This document shows positions 7,871-16,542 of a stretch of DNA of 24,153 nucleotides, in pieces. The DNA is from Treponema sp. (lineage in GTDB: Bacteria > Spirochaetota > Spirochaetia > Treponematales > Treponemataceae): positions 10,456 to 34,608 of the forward strand of contig JAFLSP010000001.1 of NCBI GenBank assembly GCA_022510885.1. Direction: 5' to 3'. The translations under genes were made by a program, and so were the position numbers. Under the pieces are notes generated by a model that ran no database searches, was not told where the DNA came from, and worked only from the letters and a program-made list of their open reading frames with translations. How positions within the stretch are numbered: the stretch's first letter is position 1; each line of letters opens with the position of its first letter.

Positions 7871-9885
7871 AACGCTATCTGCAAATCGTGCTGAACGTGC
7901 CGCTCGCCCTCAATCGGGCGTTCACCTACCGCGACTGCGACGACGCGAAGGAATCCGAAAGCCGTGTCGGTCACCGCGCGGACATCAAATTCGGCAACCG
8001 ACGCACCACGGGCTTCATCGTGGCAGAATCGGACACGCTTCCAGCGGACTGCGGCGTAGACGAGACAAAAATCCGCCCGATTCTGCGCCTGCTCGACGAC
8101 GAGCCGCTGTTCACGGACGAACTGATTGACCTCGCCCGCTGGGTCTCGCGTTTCTACATCTGCTCCGTGGGCGAGGCACTTTCCGCCATGCTCCCCGGCG
8201 GACGACGTGAGAGCGACGCGGGGAGTTTCCCGCTCGCCGAAGATGCTCCCGATACCACCGCCCGCACGTTGAGCGACGAGCAGACGACCGCCGTACAGGG
8301 CATTCTCAACACGCAGACGCGACTGCATTACCTCTACGGACCGACTGGCACGGGAAAAACCGAAGTATTCCTGCAAGCGGCAGAAACGCTGCTCGCGCGC
8401 GGCAAGGGCGTCATCTACCTCGTGCCCGAAATCGCCCTGACCGCGCAAGTCGTCGAGGCCGTAGTCGCACGCTTCGGGCAGACGGCGGCCGTGCTGCATT
8501 CGGGCCTGACTCCCAGCCAGCGGCTCGGCGAATGGAAGCGCATCCTGCGGCGGGATGCGCGCGTGGTCATCGGCGCGCGCAGCGCGGTATTCGCGCCCGT
8601 CCCCGACCTCGGCATGATTATCATCGACGAAGAGCACGACGGCTCATACAAGAGTGGCTCGACCCCGCGCTACCACGCGCGGCAGGTGGCGATGTACCGC
8701 TCGGCGCGGCGCGGCATCCCCCTCGTCATGGGAAGCGCGACCCCGAGCGTGGAGGCGTGGCACGCCATGGAAACCGGCACCGTCGCGCGCCACACGCTCA
8801 CCAAGCGGCTTGCCGGCGGCGCGATGCCCGGCATTCGCACAATAGACCTCTCCGCCCTTGCGCTTGACTGCTGCATCTCGCCCGAACTCGCAAAAGCGGT
8901 CACGGAGACGCTCGCGCAGGGGCGGCAGGTCATCCTCTTCCTGAACCGCCGCGGCTTCACGCATTTCTTCCGCTGCAACTCGTGCGGCTTTGAGATGAAA
9001 TGCAAAAACTGCTCGGTCGCGCTCACCTTCCACAAGAGCGAAAAACGCCTGCGCTGCCACTACTGCGGCTGGCAGACCGTCCCCCCGCAGGAATGCCCCG
9101 GGTGCGGCTCGCTCGACGTGGGCTACTCGGGCTTCGGCACGGAATTCATCGAGCAGGAAGTCCGCGCGAAATTTCCCCATGCCCGCGTAGTCCGCGTCGA
9201 TACCGACAATGTGACGCACAAGGGCGAATTGCAGGAAAAACTGGACGCATTCCGGCGCGGCGACTACGACATCCTGCTCGGCACGCAGATGGTCGCCAAA
9301 GGACTGAATTTTCCCCGCTTGCAGCTGGTCGGCATCATCCTCGCGGACACGGGGCTGCACCTGCCCGACTTCCGGGCGCAGGAGCGGACGTTCGCGCTCA
9401 TCACGCAAGTGGCAGGACGCGCGGGGCGTTTTTTTCCCGACGGGCGCGTCCTCGTGCAGACCTACAGCCCCGGCCGCACGCCGATTACCTGCGCCGTGCA
9501 CGGAACGATTGCGGAATTCTACGACGAAGAGCTTACGCAGCGAGCGGCGTTACACTTCCCGCCGTTCTCGCGCCTCGTGCGCCTCGTGTTCAGGGCGCCC
9601 ACCGAGCAGCAGGCAGAACAGGCAGCGACGGGCGCGGCAGAAATCCTGCATAATGCACTCAAAAAATACGAGGAAAAGCCAGATGCGGCAAAAACAGAAA
9701 CGGAAATCCTCGGTCCCGCCGCCTGCCCGATTGCCAAAATCGCCGCGAACTGGCGCTACCAAATCCTCTTGCGCGGAAATAACCTGGTTGCCATGCAGAC
9801 TGCCGCCGCCGACCTGCTCTACAACTACCAGCATGACAGCAACGTATACATCGAATGCGACGTTGACCCCGTGAGCCTGCTATAA
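7867..9885 (+). CDS. priA: Primosomal protein N' (replication restart helicase PriA)
   Basis: 672 residues, slightly shorter than the 732 of E. coli. Residues 1-110 form the 3'-end DNA-binding domain. The helicase core has Walker A GPTGTGKT (158-165), VPEIALT, the DEEH box (254-257) with the following aromatic-rich loop, and the GSATPS block. Eight cysteines (370, 373, 379, 382, 397, 400, 410, 413) bind the two zinc ions of the inserted ribbon. The C-terminal helicase lobe has GTQMVAKG and QVAGRAGR. It reloads the replicative helicase at stalled forks. The ATG overlaps the udg stop by 4 nt, and no separate Shine-Dalgarno is seen, so it is probably translated by coupling. It converges on truA with one base between the stop codons and no terminator. 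Confidence 0.97.
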   Translation: MKRYLQIVLNVPLALNRAFTYRDCDDAKESESRVGHRADIKFGNRRTTGFIVAESDTLPADCGVDETKIRPILRLLDDEPLFTDELIDLARWVSRFYICSVGEALSAMLPGGRRESDAGSFPLAEDAPDTTARTLSDEQTTAVQGILNTQTRLHYLYGPTGTGKTEVFLQAAETLLARGKGVIYLVPEIALTAQVVEAVVARFGQTAAVLHSGLTPSQRLGEWKRILRRDARVVIGARSAVFAPVPDLGMIIIDEEHDGSYKSGSTPRYHARQVAMYRSARRGIPLVMGSATPSVEAWHAMETGTVARHTLTKRLAGGAMPGIRTIDLSALALDCCISPELAKAVTETLAQGRQVILFLNRRGFTHFFRCNSCGFEMKCKNCSVALTFHKSEKRLRCHYCGWQTVPPQECPGCGSLDVGYSGFGTEFIEQEVRAKFPHARVVRVDTDNVTHKGELQEKLDAFRRGDYDILLGTQMVAKGLNFPRLQLVGIILADTGLHLPDFRAQERTFALITQVAGRAGRFFPDGRVLVQTYSPGRTPITCAVHGTIAEFYDEELTQRAALHFPPFSRLVRLVFRAPTEQQAEQAATGAAEILHNALKKYEEKPDAAKTETEILGPAACPIAKIAANWRYQILLRGNNLVAMQTAAADLLYNYQHDSNVYIECDVDPVSLL

Positions 9886-9886
9886 A

Positions 9887-10663
9887 TCAGATGTGGCGAC
9901 GGACGCCGTCAAAGCGCACGTTCCACAGAAACAATCCCGATGCGGGAGCGGTTGCGCCAGCCTTTTTTCGGTCGCGGCTATCGAGCACTTGTTTAAAATA
10001 GGCCGCTTCCCTTTTCTCTTTTTCAAACTGAATCAACGTTCCCGTCAGGCTGCGAACCATTTTCCAAAGGAACGCATTTGCGGTGATTTCAAAGACGATT
10101 TTGTCGCCATCGGGATAAAAAACGGCGTTCTCAATATAGCGGAACGTCGATGCGCTCATGTCCCCTGCGGCGGCAAACGTTGCGCAGTCGATTTCGCCGC
10201 GCAGATGCGCCGCCATGTCGTTCAGCACGCAGATGTCCGGCTGATGGTGAATCTGCCACACGTAGCGCATTTCCGTCGCACGCGCACTTTTCCCGCAGTA
10301 GATAACATAGCGGTAGGTACGTGCTGTCGCGCTGAACCGCGCGTTAAAATCCGCGTCCACGCAACGGGCGGCATTAACGCGCACATCGCGTGGCAGGAAA
10401 GCATTGATTGCTTGCACATAGTTCTCCACAGGAATCGAATCGACAGGACTGAAGAAATTCGCCGCCTGCGCCGCCGCATGTACACCGCTGTCAGTCCTGC
10501 CGCTGCCATAGAGCGTCACCGGCTGCTTGTGGATTTTCTCCAGCGCGGCTTCCAGCTCCGCCTGCACGGTGCGAACGGGCTTCCCCCTATCCGAGCAATC
10601 CTGCCGCTGCCAGCCACAAAAGTCAGTGCCGTCATAGGACAGCGTGAGCAGAATGTTGCGCAT
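9887..10663 (-). CDS. truA: tRNA pseudouridine synthase A
   Basis: 258 residues, normal for the family. The N-terminus LTLSYDGTDFCGWQRQ and the catalytic motif GSGRTDSGVHA, with the nucleophile D58, identify TruA, which makes pseudouridine at positions 38-40 of the tRNA anticodon stem. C-terminal blocks FLWKMVRSLTGTLI and APASGLFL are also typical. Residues 23-30 carry a short charged insertion. It is the last gene of the seven-gene dxs run; its ATG shares one base with the stop of the preceding gene (TAATG), which implies translational coupling. It is convergent with priA and nothing resembling a terminator lies between them. Confidence 0.97.
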   Translation of the reverse strand: MRNILLTLSYDGTDFCGWQRQDCSDRGKPVRTVQAELEAALEKIHKQPVTLYGSGRTDSGVHAAAQAANFFSPVDSIPVENYVQAINAFLPRDVRVNAARCVDADFNARFSATARTYRYVIYCGKSARATEMRYVWQIHHQPDICVLNDMAAHLRGEIDCATFAAAGDMSASTFRYIENAVFYPDGDKIVFEITANAFLWKMVRSLTGTLIQFEKEKREAAYFKQVLDSRDRKKAGATAPASGLFLWNVRFDGVRRHI

Positions 10664-11580
10664 TACTCGTCATCGTCCGAGGGTTCGAAGCCAATGTCGT
10701 TCGCATCGGCAAGCACTTTGGAAATCTGCGTATACAACTCGCGCGACTTTTCCAGCAGCGGGCCGGGTTTCGCCTTGGACGACTTGCCCAGCCCGAAGCC
10801 GCGCGCAATCGCACGCTTGTATTCGTCCAGTTTCTTGAGCCGCTGCTGCATATCTTCGGTCTGCCCGTATTTGAATTCGAGCAAACCCAGCTCATAAATC
10901 AGCCCGTCATAGCCGTAATTTTTGTCGGTGTCAGGGCCGAGATTCGCCATCACGCTGAGTGATTCGGTACGCGCCATCTCGTTCTCCAGTGTTTGCGCGT
11001 AGAAAAAAAGCGCCTTGCGGTAGAATGCCTTGGCAATCCAGTCGAAGTTGCGCCCGGGCAGCTCCTCGTGCAAGTGACCGCTCAGCCAGGCAAGACGGAG
11101 CGAGATGACCGCGCGCTTGACGGTCGGCGCGTAGCCCAAATCAACCTTTTCATAGGAAAGCAGCGCGAGATAGTACATGGCCGCGCCGTCGAGGAGCGAG
11201 CGTTCCGCCTTGAGCTGGTAGTGCGGGAAGACGGTGTTCACCGCAGTGATGCGCCGCTCCTCGTCCTCCTTGAGCGCGTCGAGCGACTGCTTGTCGGTTA
11301 TCACCGGGAAGTCGTTCCAGAAAAACGCGATATGGCAACGCGGACACGCCCCCACCGCATAGATAAGCGGGTAGATTTTGCCGTACTTGGCGGAAGGCTC
11401 GTACAGGCGATGCAACTCGTCTGTCAGTTCGCCCGCTATCGTCCGGCCGCTTCCCGAAAGCATCTCCTCACGGTCGAATTCGCGCTCACAGCTTGGGCAT
11501 CGGGTTCTCGTCTTTGACCAGTACGAGATTTTGGGTCTCTTACTGCCGTCTATCACGTTCTTAGGAATCTTTGCGAGCAT
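10663..11580 (-). CDS. DUF2225 family protein with zinc ribbon
   Basis: 305 residues. Two CxxC knuckles (C28/C31 in CPSCEREF and C79/C82 in CPRCHIAFF) should bind one zinc. The rest is predicted all-helical with TPR-like stretches (for example AERSLLDGAAMYYLALLSYEKV and WIAKAFYRKALFFYAQTLENE), which matches the DUF2225 family; its biochemical function is unknown. The tail ends in an acidic SDDDE. AAAAGGAGG lies 9 nt before the ATG at 11580, so although the gene starts 20 nt inside acpS it has its own strong ribosome-binding site. It ends with a one-base overlap into truA. Confidence 0.88.
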   Translation of the reverse strand: MLAKIPKNVIDGSKRPKISYWSKTRTRCPSCEREFDREEMLSGSGRTIAGELTDELHRLYEPSAKYGKIYPLIYAVGACPRCHIAFFWNDFPVITDKQSLDALKEDEERRITAVNTVFPHYQLKAERSLLDGAAMYYLALLSYEKVDLGYAPTVKRAVISLRLAWLSGHLHEELPGRNFDWIAKAFYRKALFFYAQTLENEMARTESLSVMANLGPDTDKNYGYDGLIYELGLLEFKYGQTEDMQQRLKKLDEYKRAIARGFGLGKSSKAKPGPLLEKSRELYTQISKVLADANDIGFEPSDDDE

Positions 11581-11965
11581 CGCAGCCAGCCTCCTTTTCT
11601 ATAACGACGAATGCCGTCGCGTATTCTTTTTCATGGCTCATCGAGAGATGAACGACACATGAACCGACCCGCTCGGCGAGCATGTGCTTCGTGCTCGCCC
11701 CGAACGAAAAAGCCGGCTTGCCGTTCTCGTCCTTAACGACCCAGAAATCCTTCAGCGTCAGTCCAATAAATCCCGTCCCCAGGGCTTTGGCAAAGGCCTC
11801 CTTTGCCGCAAAACGCGCCGCATAATGCCGGCTCATCGCCTTGATGTTAGACGTGACCGCACACCGCTCGGCATCGGCGAAGACGCGGAAAAGCAATGCC
11901 TCGTTCCGCGCCCATTTCTCAAAACGGCTTACCTGGGCGATGTCCGTGCCGATGCCGTAAATCAT
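11561..11965 (-). CDS. acpS: Holo-[acyl-carrier-protein] synthase
   Basis: 134 residues. MIYGIGTDIAQVSRFEKW holds the first magnesium ligand D8; RFAAKEAFAKALGTG holds E56; HLSMSHEKEYATAFVV is the third family block. The enzyme moves the 4'-phosphopantetheine arm from coenzyme A to acyl carrier protein. The ATG at 11965 is the family start; longer readings upstream are antisense-like and lie in cdaR. Start and cdaR stop overlap as ATGA, and the 3' end overlaps the next gene by 20 nt. Confidence 0.95.
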   Translation of the reverse strand: MIYGIGTDIAQVSRFEKWARNEALLFRVFADAERCAVTSNIKAMSRHYAARFAAKEAFAKALGTGFIGLTLKDFWVVKDENGKPAFSFGASTKHMLAERVGSCVVHLSMSHEKEYATAFVVIEKEAGCDARKDS

Positions 11966-12912
11966 TCGCTGCCCGCCCGGGATGCCACCGTGACCGTAAC
12001 GGAGTCCACGCTGTCCTCCACGGCAACGCCCGCAGGTAAACTGAAGCGCAACGGCACGACGTGCGTCCCCGCCGAAAGGACACCTCTGCAATCAGCATTT
12101 ACCGTAGAGGCAATCGGCGCGAACGCCTCAAGCGCATGCACGGTCCCGCGCACCGTCAGCGAGACCGGCGCGATGCCCCCCAGCAGCTCGAACTTGTTGT
12201 CAAGCGCGACAACCCCGACAGGAACAGACGAAAACGTGCGCGTCGTTACCGCCTCCGCAACCTTCACCGTAACCGAGACGGTCACACCCGGCGCAGTTTT
12301 CAGGAACACGCCAGGACTTTCAAGCGTCACCTTCTCCGTCACGTCCCTGCTTGCGCCCGCTACGGAGACCTGCCGCGTCTGCAAGCGCGTGCACTGCTCT
12401 ACCATTGAGCGCGGACCGGTAATTTTCACCACGTCAGGCGAAAGCACCACCGCAACCTGCTCATAGCCGTGCGCAGGCTCGCCCGATACGAGCGCGCTCA
12501 CCGGCACGAATGCGCTAATCTGCTCCTCCACCGTCAGGAGAACCTCCTCTGGCGACACGCGGATTTCCATCGGGTCGATGAGCAGCGCGCTCTCGCTCGG
12601 CGTAATCAGCACGGGAAGCCGCGTCTCGCCCTCCCGCGCCACATAGTTTAGGTCGAGGTACGCGGAGAAGTCGTTCTCGTGCAGCGTGGAGATGCTCTCC
12701 GGCTTGCCAAGCACCGTCACCTTCACGGTGTGCGGAACAGAGCTCGCCGCGACCATACCGTTCTGCGCCTCAATTGCCAACGGCACGATGAACGTCTTTC
12801 TATCGACCGTGGAAAAAAGAAAGAACAGGTAGAACGCGACCGCAAGCGCGACGCACACAACCACGGTCAACACATTCTGCCTAAGAGAATCAATGATTTT
12901 GCGGACTCTCAT
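11962..12912 (-). CDS. cdaR: CdaA regulatory protein CdaR (YbbR-domain)
   Basis: 316 residues. A single membrane segment (about 13-33, LTVVVCVALAVAFYLFFLF) anchors an extracytoplasmic part built of repeated YbbR beta domains, seen as recurring blocks such as VPLAIEAQNGM, PVSALVSGEP, VPVGVVALDNKFELLGG and FAPIASTVNADCRGV. In other bacteria CdaR sits next to CdaA and modulates its cyclic-di-AMP synthesis. GAGGA is 8 nt before the ATG. It overlaps the end of cdaA by 23 nt and acpS by 4 nt. The protein has three to four repeats; I did not delimit them exactly. Confidence 0.92.
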   Translation of the reverse strand: MRVRKIIDSLRQNVLTVVVCVALAVAFYLFFLFSTVDRKTFIVPLAIEAQNGMVAASSVPHTVKVTVLGKPESISTLHENDFSAYLDLNYVAREGETRLPVLITPSESALLIDPMEIRVSPEEVLLTVEEQISAFVPVSALVSGEPAHGYEQVAVVLSPDVVKITGPRSMVEQCTRLQTRQVSVAGASRDVTEKVTLESPGVFLKTAPGVTVSVTVKVAEAVTTRTFSSVPVGVVALDNKFELLGGIAPVSLTVRGTVHALEAFAPIASTVNADCRGVLSAGTHVVPLRFSLPAGVAVEDSVDSVTVTVASRAGSE

Positions 12913-13708
12913 CTATCGTATCCTCAATTGTATATTGGTCGGGCGTCAGTTCGAGCAGGCTCTCCAAAATTTTGGTCAGCTGGTCAGTGCTCAAGTCATA
13001 GTGCAGCTTGGAGTCATAGGCAAGGCTCATCGCGCCAGATTCCTCCGAGACCACGAGCACCACCGAATCGCTGACTTCGCTTAGGCCGAGCGCGGCGCGA
13101 TGGCGCGTTCCGAAGGTTTTTTTGATGTCGTACTGCTCCGAAAGCGGCAGGAAGCACCCCGCAGATACGACCTTTCCATTCTGAATGAAACACGCGCCAT
13201 CATGCAAGGGCGTGTCGTGCCCGAAAATCGTCACGAGCAATGCCGACGACACGTCCGCGTTGATGCGCATCCCCGTGTCCATGATGTCGTCCAACTTGGT
13301 GTGGCGCATGAACACCGCAAGCATCCCGCGCCGCTGCTTGGAGAGCATCTCCGCCGCGAGGATGACCGAATCGACATACGTGTGGCGCGAGCGGTTGCCG
13401 AACGTGAGCCATTCCGTCTGCCCCAGTTTGAGGAACAGCTTGCGCAGCTCGGGCTGGAATACGATAGCGAACGAAATGGCGAGCGCGGGCGCGAGCACAT
13501 TCAGGACCCAGCGCAACATCTGCAAGTTGAGCGCGAGCGCAAGCACGTATGCCGCCACCACAAGTCCCGCCGCCTTGATGAGCAGCACGGCGTTCGTCTT
13601 TTTGAACAGCTGATGCACCTTGTACAGCAGGAACGCCATAATCCCGATGTCGATGACCGGGCTAACATAGTGATTGTATACGCCTAAAAAACCATCCAAT
13701 GCGCTCAC
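12890..13708 (-). CDS. cdaA: Membrane diadenylate cyclase CdaA
   Basis: 272 residues. Three membrane helices (about 17-33, 40-60 and 67-85) precede a DAC domain with TPLHDGACFI (DGA at 170-172), GTRHRAALGLSE (RHR at 202-204) and EESGAMSLA, the residues that bind ATP and metal. It condenses two ATP into cyclic-di-AMP, an osmotic and cell-wall signal. It starts at GTG with AGGG 7 nt upstream. It overlaps its regulator gene cdaR by 23 nt, the usual cdaA-cdaR arrangement, but the neighbour on the other side is folP rather than the glmM often found in Firmicutes. Confidence 0.97.
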   Translation of the reverse strand: MSALDGFLGVYNHYVSPVIDIGIMAFLLYKVHQLFKKTNAVLLIKAAGLVVAAYVLALALNLQMLRWVLNVLAPALAISFAIVFQPELRKLFLKLGQTEWLTFGNRSRHTYVDSVILAAEMLSKQRRGMLAVFMRHTKLDDIMDTGMRINADVSSALLVTIFGHDTPLHDGACFIQNGKVVSAGCFLPLSEQYDIKKTFGTRHRAALGLSEVSDSVVLVVSEESGAMSLAYDSKLHYDLSTDQLTKILESLLELTPDQYTIEDTIDESPQNH

Positions 13709-13726
13709 GGTATTTCCCTTTTCTCC

Positions 13727-14566
13727 TCAATACCCAATCCCATCCAACACAGCCAACATATCCACCGTCTCCCGCACGTCATGCACCCGCAGGAGCGACG
13801 CGCCCGCAATGACCGCAAGCACGTTCGCGGCAAGCGTTCCCGCGAGCCGTTCCTCCGCCCCACGCCCCGTCAACGCGCCAACGATGCGCTTGCGCGACAG
13901 CCCCATGAGCACAGGATAACGGCCGCCGCACAGTCCCCCGCACCGGCGGATAAGCGCGACATTCGCGGCCGCGTCCTTGCCGAACCCGATGCCCGGGTCA
14001 ATGACAATACGGTCGCCTGCAATCCCGCGCTCCCGCGCGTACCGGATACGCCGTTGCAGATAGGCATCGACCTCGCCGAACACGTCATCGTAGGCGGCAT
14101 CCTCCTGCATTATAGCAGGAATGCCCCGTTTGTGCATCAGTATGACGGGAATTTTCGCGTGCGCGGCGACTTCCGCCATCTCCTCGTCGTCCTCAAGCGC
14201 GGAGATGTCGTTCAGCATATCCGCCCCCTCATCCAGCGCTGCCCGCAAGACGGCAGACTTCCGCGTATCCACGCTTATCGGAACCGCGCTGTGCTTGCGC
14301 ACCGCCCGCACGACCGGCACGACCCGGCGGATTTCCTCGTCCGTATCCATATATGCCGCGCCCGGCCGCGTGGACTCCCCGCCGATGTCCAGGATGTCCG
14401 CCCCCTCGTCAATGAGCCGGAGCGCGCGCTCGGCAGTTCCGCGGCTTTCCGCAAAAAACGAATCGGGCGTAGCGTTCACGATACCCATCACGAGCGCAGG
14501 CTTCTCCGTGGTGATGACCCGCCCCGCGAGCGCAAGATGCCGTCCCCTGCCGCCACCCGTCCCCAC
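13727..14566 (-). CDS. folP: Dihydropteroate synthase
   Basis: 279 residues. The TIM-barrel markers are all present: MGIVNATPDSFF (28-38 region) for pyrophosphate, IGGESTRPGA (61-70), DTRKS, NDISAL, MHKRGIP, DPGIGFGKD, GLSRKR and the C-terminal RVHDV. It joins p-aminobenzoate to 6-hydroxymethyl-dihydropterin pyrophosphate in folate synthesis and is the sulfonamide target. The start is GTG at 14566 with GAGGA 8 nt upstream, inside the last codons of dxs. The gene begins 3 nt after the dxs stop and ends 18 nt before cdaA. No other folate gene is in the window. Confidence 0.96.
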   Translation of the reverse strand: MGTGGGRGRHLALAGRVITTEKPALVMGIVNATPDSFFAESRGTAERALRLIDEGADILDIGGESTRPGAAYMDTDEEIRRVVPVVRAVRKHSAVPISVDTRKSAVLRAALDEGADMLNDISALEDDEEMAEVAAHAKIPVILMHKRGIPAIMQEDAAYDDVFGEVDAYLQRRIRYARERGIAGDRIVIDPGIGFGKDAAANVALIRRCGGLCGGRYPVLMGLSRKRIVGALTGRGAEERLAGTLAANVLAVIAGASLLRVHDVRETVDMLAVLDGIGY

Positions 14567-14569
14567 GCG

Positions 14570-16465
14570 CTACGTCCTCACTGCGGCAAGCACGTCCCGC
14601 GCCGCCTGCGCGATATGCCTGGGGCTCATGCCCGCGTCCGCGGCAACTTCCTCGCGCGTGCCGTGCGCGAGGAACGTATCGGGAAACGCGAGCACCGCCG
14701 TGTGCGTCATGCCGCGCGCGTACAGCACGTTCTGCAAATACGCTCCCACGCCCCCTGTCCTCACGCCGTCCTCCACGAACACGACGGCGGCATATCCCGC
14801 CGCCACGTCCGCAAAGAAATCCTCGTCCACGGGCTTGATGAAACGCAGGCTGTACACATCGGCGCAGATGCCCTCAAGCGCGAGCGCACGCCCCGCCTGC
14901 ACCACCTCACCGTAGCAGCCCCCCGTCGTCACGAACAGCACCGGCGACCGCTTCTCAGCCGCAAGCGACGGTGCATAGTCCTCGCAACGCACCAACACTC
15001 CCCGCCCAACCGTGACTGGTTCGGCAAACGCCGGTATCTCAGACGGGCATGACAACTTAGGATAGCGAACAGCGACCGGCGTTCCCTGCGCCACCGCCCA
15101 GGACAGGCAGAGCGACAAATCAGAAGCGGAGACCGGCGCGAGCAAGGTCAGGCCGGGAACGGGACGCAGAAGCGCGATGTCGAACAGCCCCTGGTGCGTC
15201 TCCCCGTCGCCGGGAACAAGGCCCGCGCGGTCAAGGCAGAGCACCACGCCGCGCCCGCCCAGCGCGACATCATGGACAATCTGGTCAACCGACCGCTGGA
15301 TGAACGTCGCGTAAATCGCCACCACGGGAACAAGCCCGCCCGCCGCAAGTCCCGCCGCGAACGTCACCGCATGCTCCTCGGCAATCCCCACGTCAAAGAA
15401 GCGTCCGGGAAAGCGGCGCGAGAATGCGTCAAGCCCCGTGCCCTTCTGCATCGCCGCCGTAATCGCCACCACCTGCGGATGCGACTCCGCCAGCCGCAGG
15501 AGCGCGCGACTGAAACTCTCGGTAAAACTGAGCGTATCGAACTGCTCGAACGTGCCGTCGGAAATCTGGAACGGCCCGATACCGTGGAAAGTGGCGGGGT
15601 CGTTCTCGGCAGGGGAATAGCCCTTGCCCTTGGTCGTCCGCACATGCACCACGACGGGCTTAGGCAGACGGCGCACGCGCCGGAACACGTCCTCAAGCTC
15701 GGCAATGTCATGCCCGTCAAGCGGCCCGACGTACTCCATGCCGAGGTCGGTGAACAGGTTGTTGGTGAGCAGCAGCCCCTTGAGCGCGCGCTTGAAACGA
15801 TAGATGAATTTGCCCAGATGACGCTCGGAGTACGGAATCCGGTCCACGATGCCGTCCACCCAGCGGCGGAACGACTGGTACGGATGCGACACCGTGAGCC
15901 GGCTCAGGTAGCGCGAGAGCGACCCCGTGTTCGCGCTGATGGACATCTGATTGTCGTTCAGCACAACGATGAGGTTCTTGGAAAGCTGCCCCGCGTGCGA
16001 CAGCGCCTCGAACGCCATGCCGCCCGTGAGCGCGCCGTCGCCAATCACCGCGACCACCTTGCCCGCCTTCCCCTGCAGCTCCCATGCCGTCAGCAGCCCG
16101 AGCGCCTGCGAGATGGACGTCGAGGCGTGACCGTTGTCAAAAAAATCGTGGGGACTTTCCTGCGTGCGCGTGAAGCCGGACAGACCGCCGTGCTGCCGCA
16201 GCGTACCAATCGAATCATACCGGCCCGTCAGCATTTTGTGCGTGTAGCACTGGTGGCTCACGTCAAAAACAATCGCGTCGGAGGGGGAAGAAAACACGCG
16301 GTGCAACGCGACAGTCAACTCGACCGCGCCGAGGTTGCTCGCCAGATGACCGCCGTTCTTCGCGACGACGGCAAGAATCGTCCGCCTGATTTCATCGACC
16401 AACTCGGGAAGCGCAGGTTTTGGCACGCGCTTGAGGTCGTCCGGTGAATGAATGCCTGAAAGAAT
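14570..16465 (-). CDS. dxs: 1-deoxy-D-xylulose-5-phosphate synthase, apparent ATT start
   Basis: 631 residues if started at the ATT at 16465-16463, in keeping with 620-640 for the family. It makes DXP from pyruvate and glyceraldehyde 3-phosphate for isoprenoids. Visible are H40, the thiamine-diphosphate motif GDGALTGGMAFE (142-153), the EEHAVTFAAG block with the catalytic glutamate, and the transketolase C-terminal domain. The first ordinary start, GTG at 16426, would begin at PKPALPELVDEIRR and lose the conserved N-terminal segment; the 13 codons before it read ILSGIHSPDDLKR, an ordinary Dxs opening. No ATG, GTG or TTG lies between. GGGAGGGG (16480-16473) is 7 nt before the ATT, while no good Shine-Dalgarno precedes the GTG. 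It heads the seven-gene run and has a terminator immediately upstream. Confidence 0.9.
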   Translation of the reverse strand: MLSGIHSPDDLKRVPKPALPELVDEIRRTILAVVAKNGGHLASNLGAVELTVALHRVFSSPSDAIVFDVSHQCYTHKMLTGRYDSIGTLRQHGGLSGFTRTQESPHDFFDNGHASTSISQALGLLTAWELQGKAGKVVAVIGDGALTGGMAFEALSHAGQLSKNLIVVLNDNQMSISANTGSLSRYLSRLTVSHPYQSFRRWVDGIVDRIPYSERHLGKFIYRFKRALKGLLLTNNLFTDLGMEYVGPLDGHDIAELEDVFRRVRRLPKPVVVHVRTTKGKGYSPAENDPATFHGIGPFQISDGTFEQFDTLSFTESFSRALLRLAESHPQVVAITAAMQKGTGLDAFSRRFPGRFFDVGIAEEHAVTFAAGLAAGGLVPVVAIYATFIQRSVDQIVHDVALGGRGVVLCLDRAGLVPGDGETHQGLFDIALLRPVPGLTLLAPVSASDLSLCLSWAVAQGTPVAVRYPKLSCPSEIPAFAEPVTVGRGVLVRCEDYAPSLAAEKRSPVLFVTTGGCYGEVVQAGRALALEGICADVYSLRFIKPVDEDFFADVAAGYAAVVFVEDGVRTGGVGAYLQNVLYARGMTHTAVLAFPDTFLAHGTREEVAADAGMSPRHIAQAARDVLAAVRT

Positions 16466-16472
16466 CGTAACG

Positions 16473-16480
16473 CCCCTCCC
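16473..16480 (-). promoter_or_regulatory. Ribosome-binding site deciding the dxs start
   Basis: GGGAGGGG on the minus strand, 7 nt before an ATT codon in the dxs frame. It begins one base after the T-tract of the upstream terminator, so ribosome site and terminator are physically joined. Confidence 0.7.
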
Positions 16481-16519
16481 GAAAAAAAGACCGCGCAGTA
16501 CGATTACTTCCGCGGTCTT
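16481..16519 (-). terminator. Intrinsic terminator between the small ribosomal protein gene and dxs
   Basis: Minus-strand stem AAGACCGCG / CGCGGTCTT (9 bp, perfect; arms at 16519-16511 and 16495-16487) with a 15-nt loop, continuing into a run of seven T (16488-16482). It should end transcripts from the small ribosomal gene and would also stop transcription into dxs unless read through. Confidence 0.88.
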
Positions 16520-16542
16520 CTCAAAATACGTCGCAAATGAAT

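Noticed and set aside
13781..16447. Two plus-strand frames (423 and 417 residues) opposite folP and dxs
   Set aside because: Arg/His-rich compositions with no motifs; they mirror conserved enzymes on the other strand.
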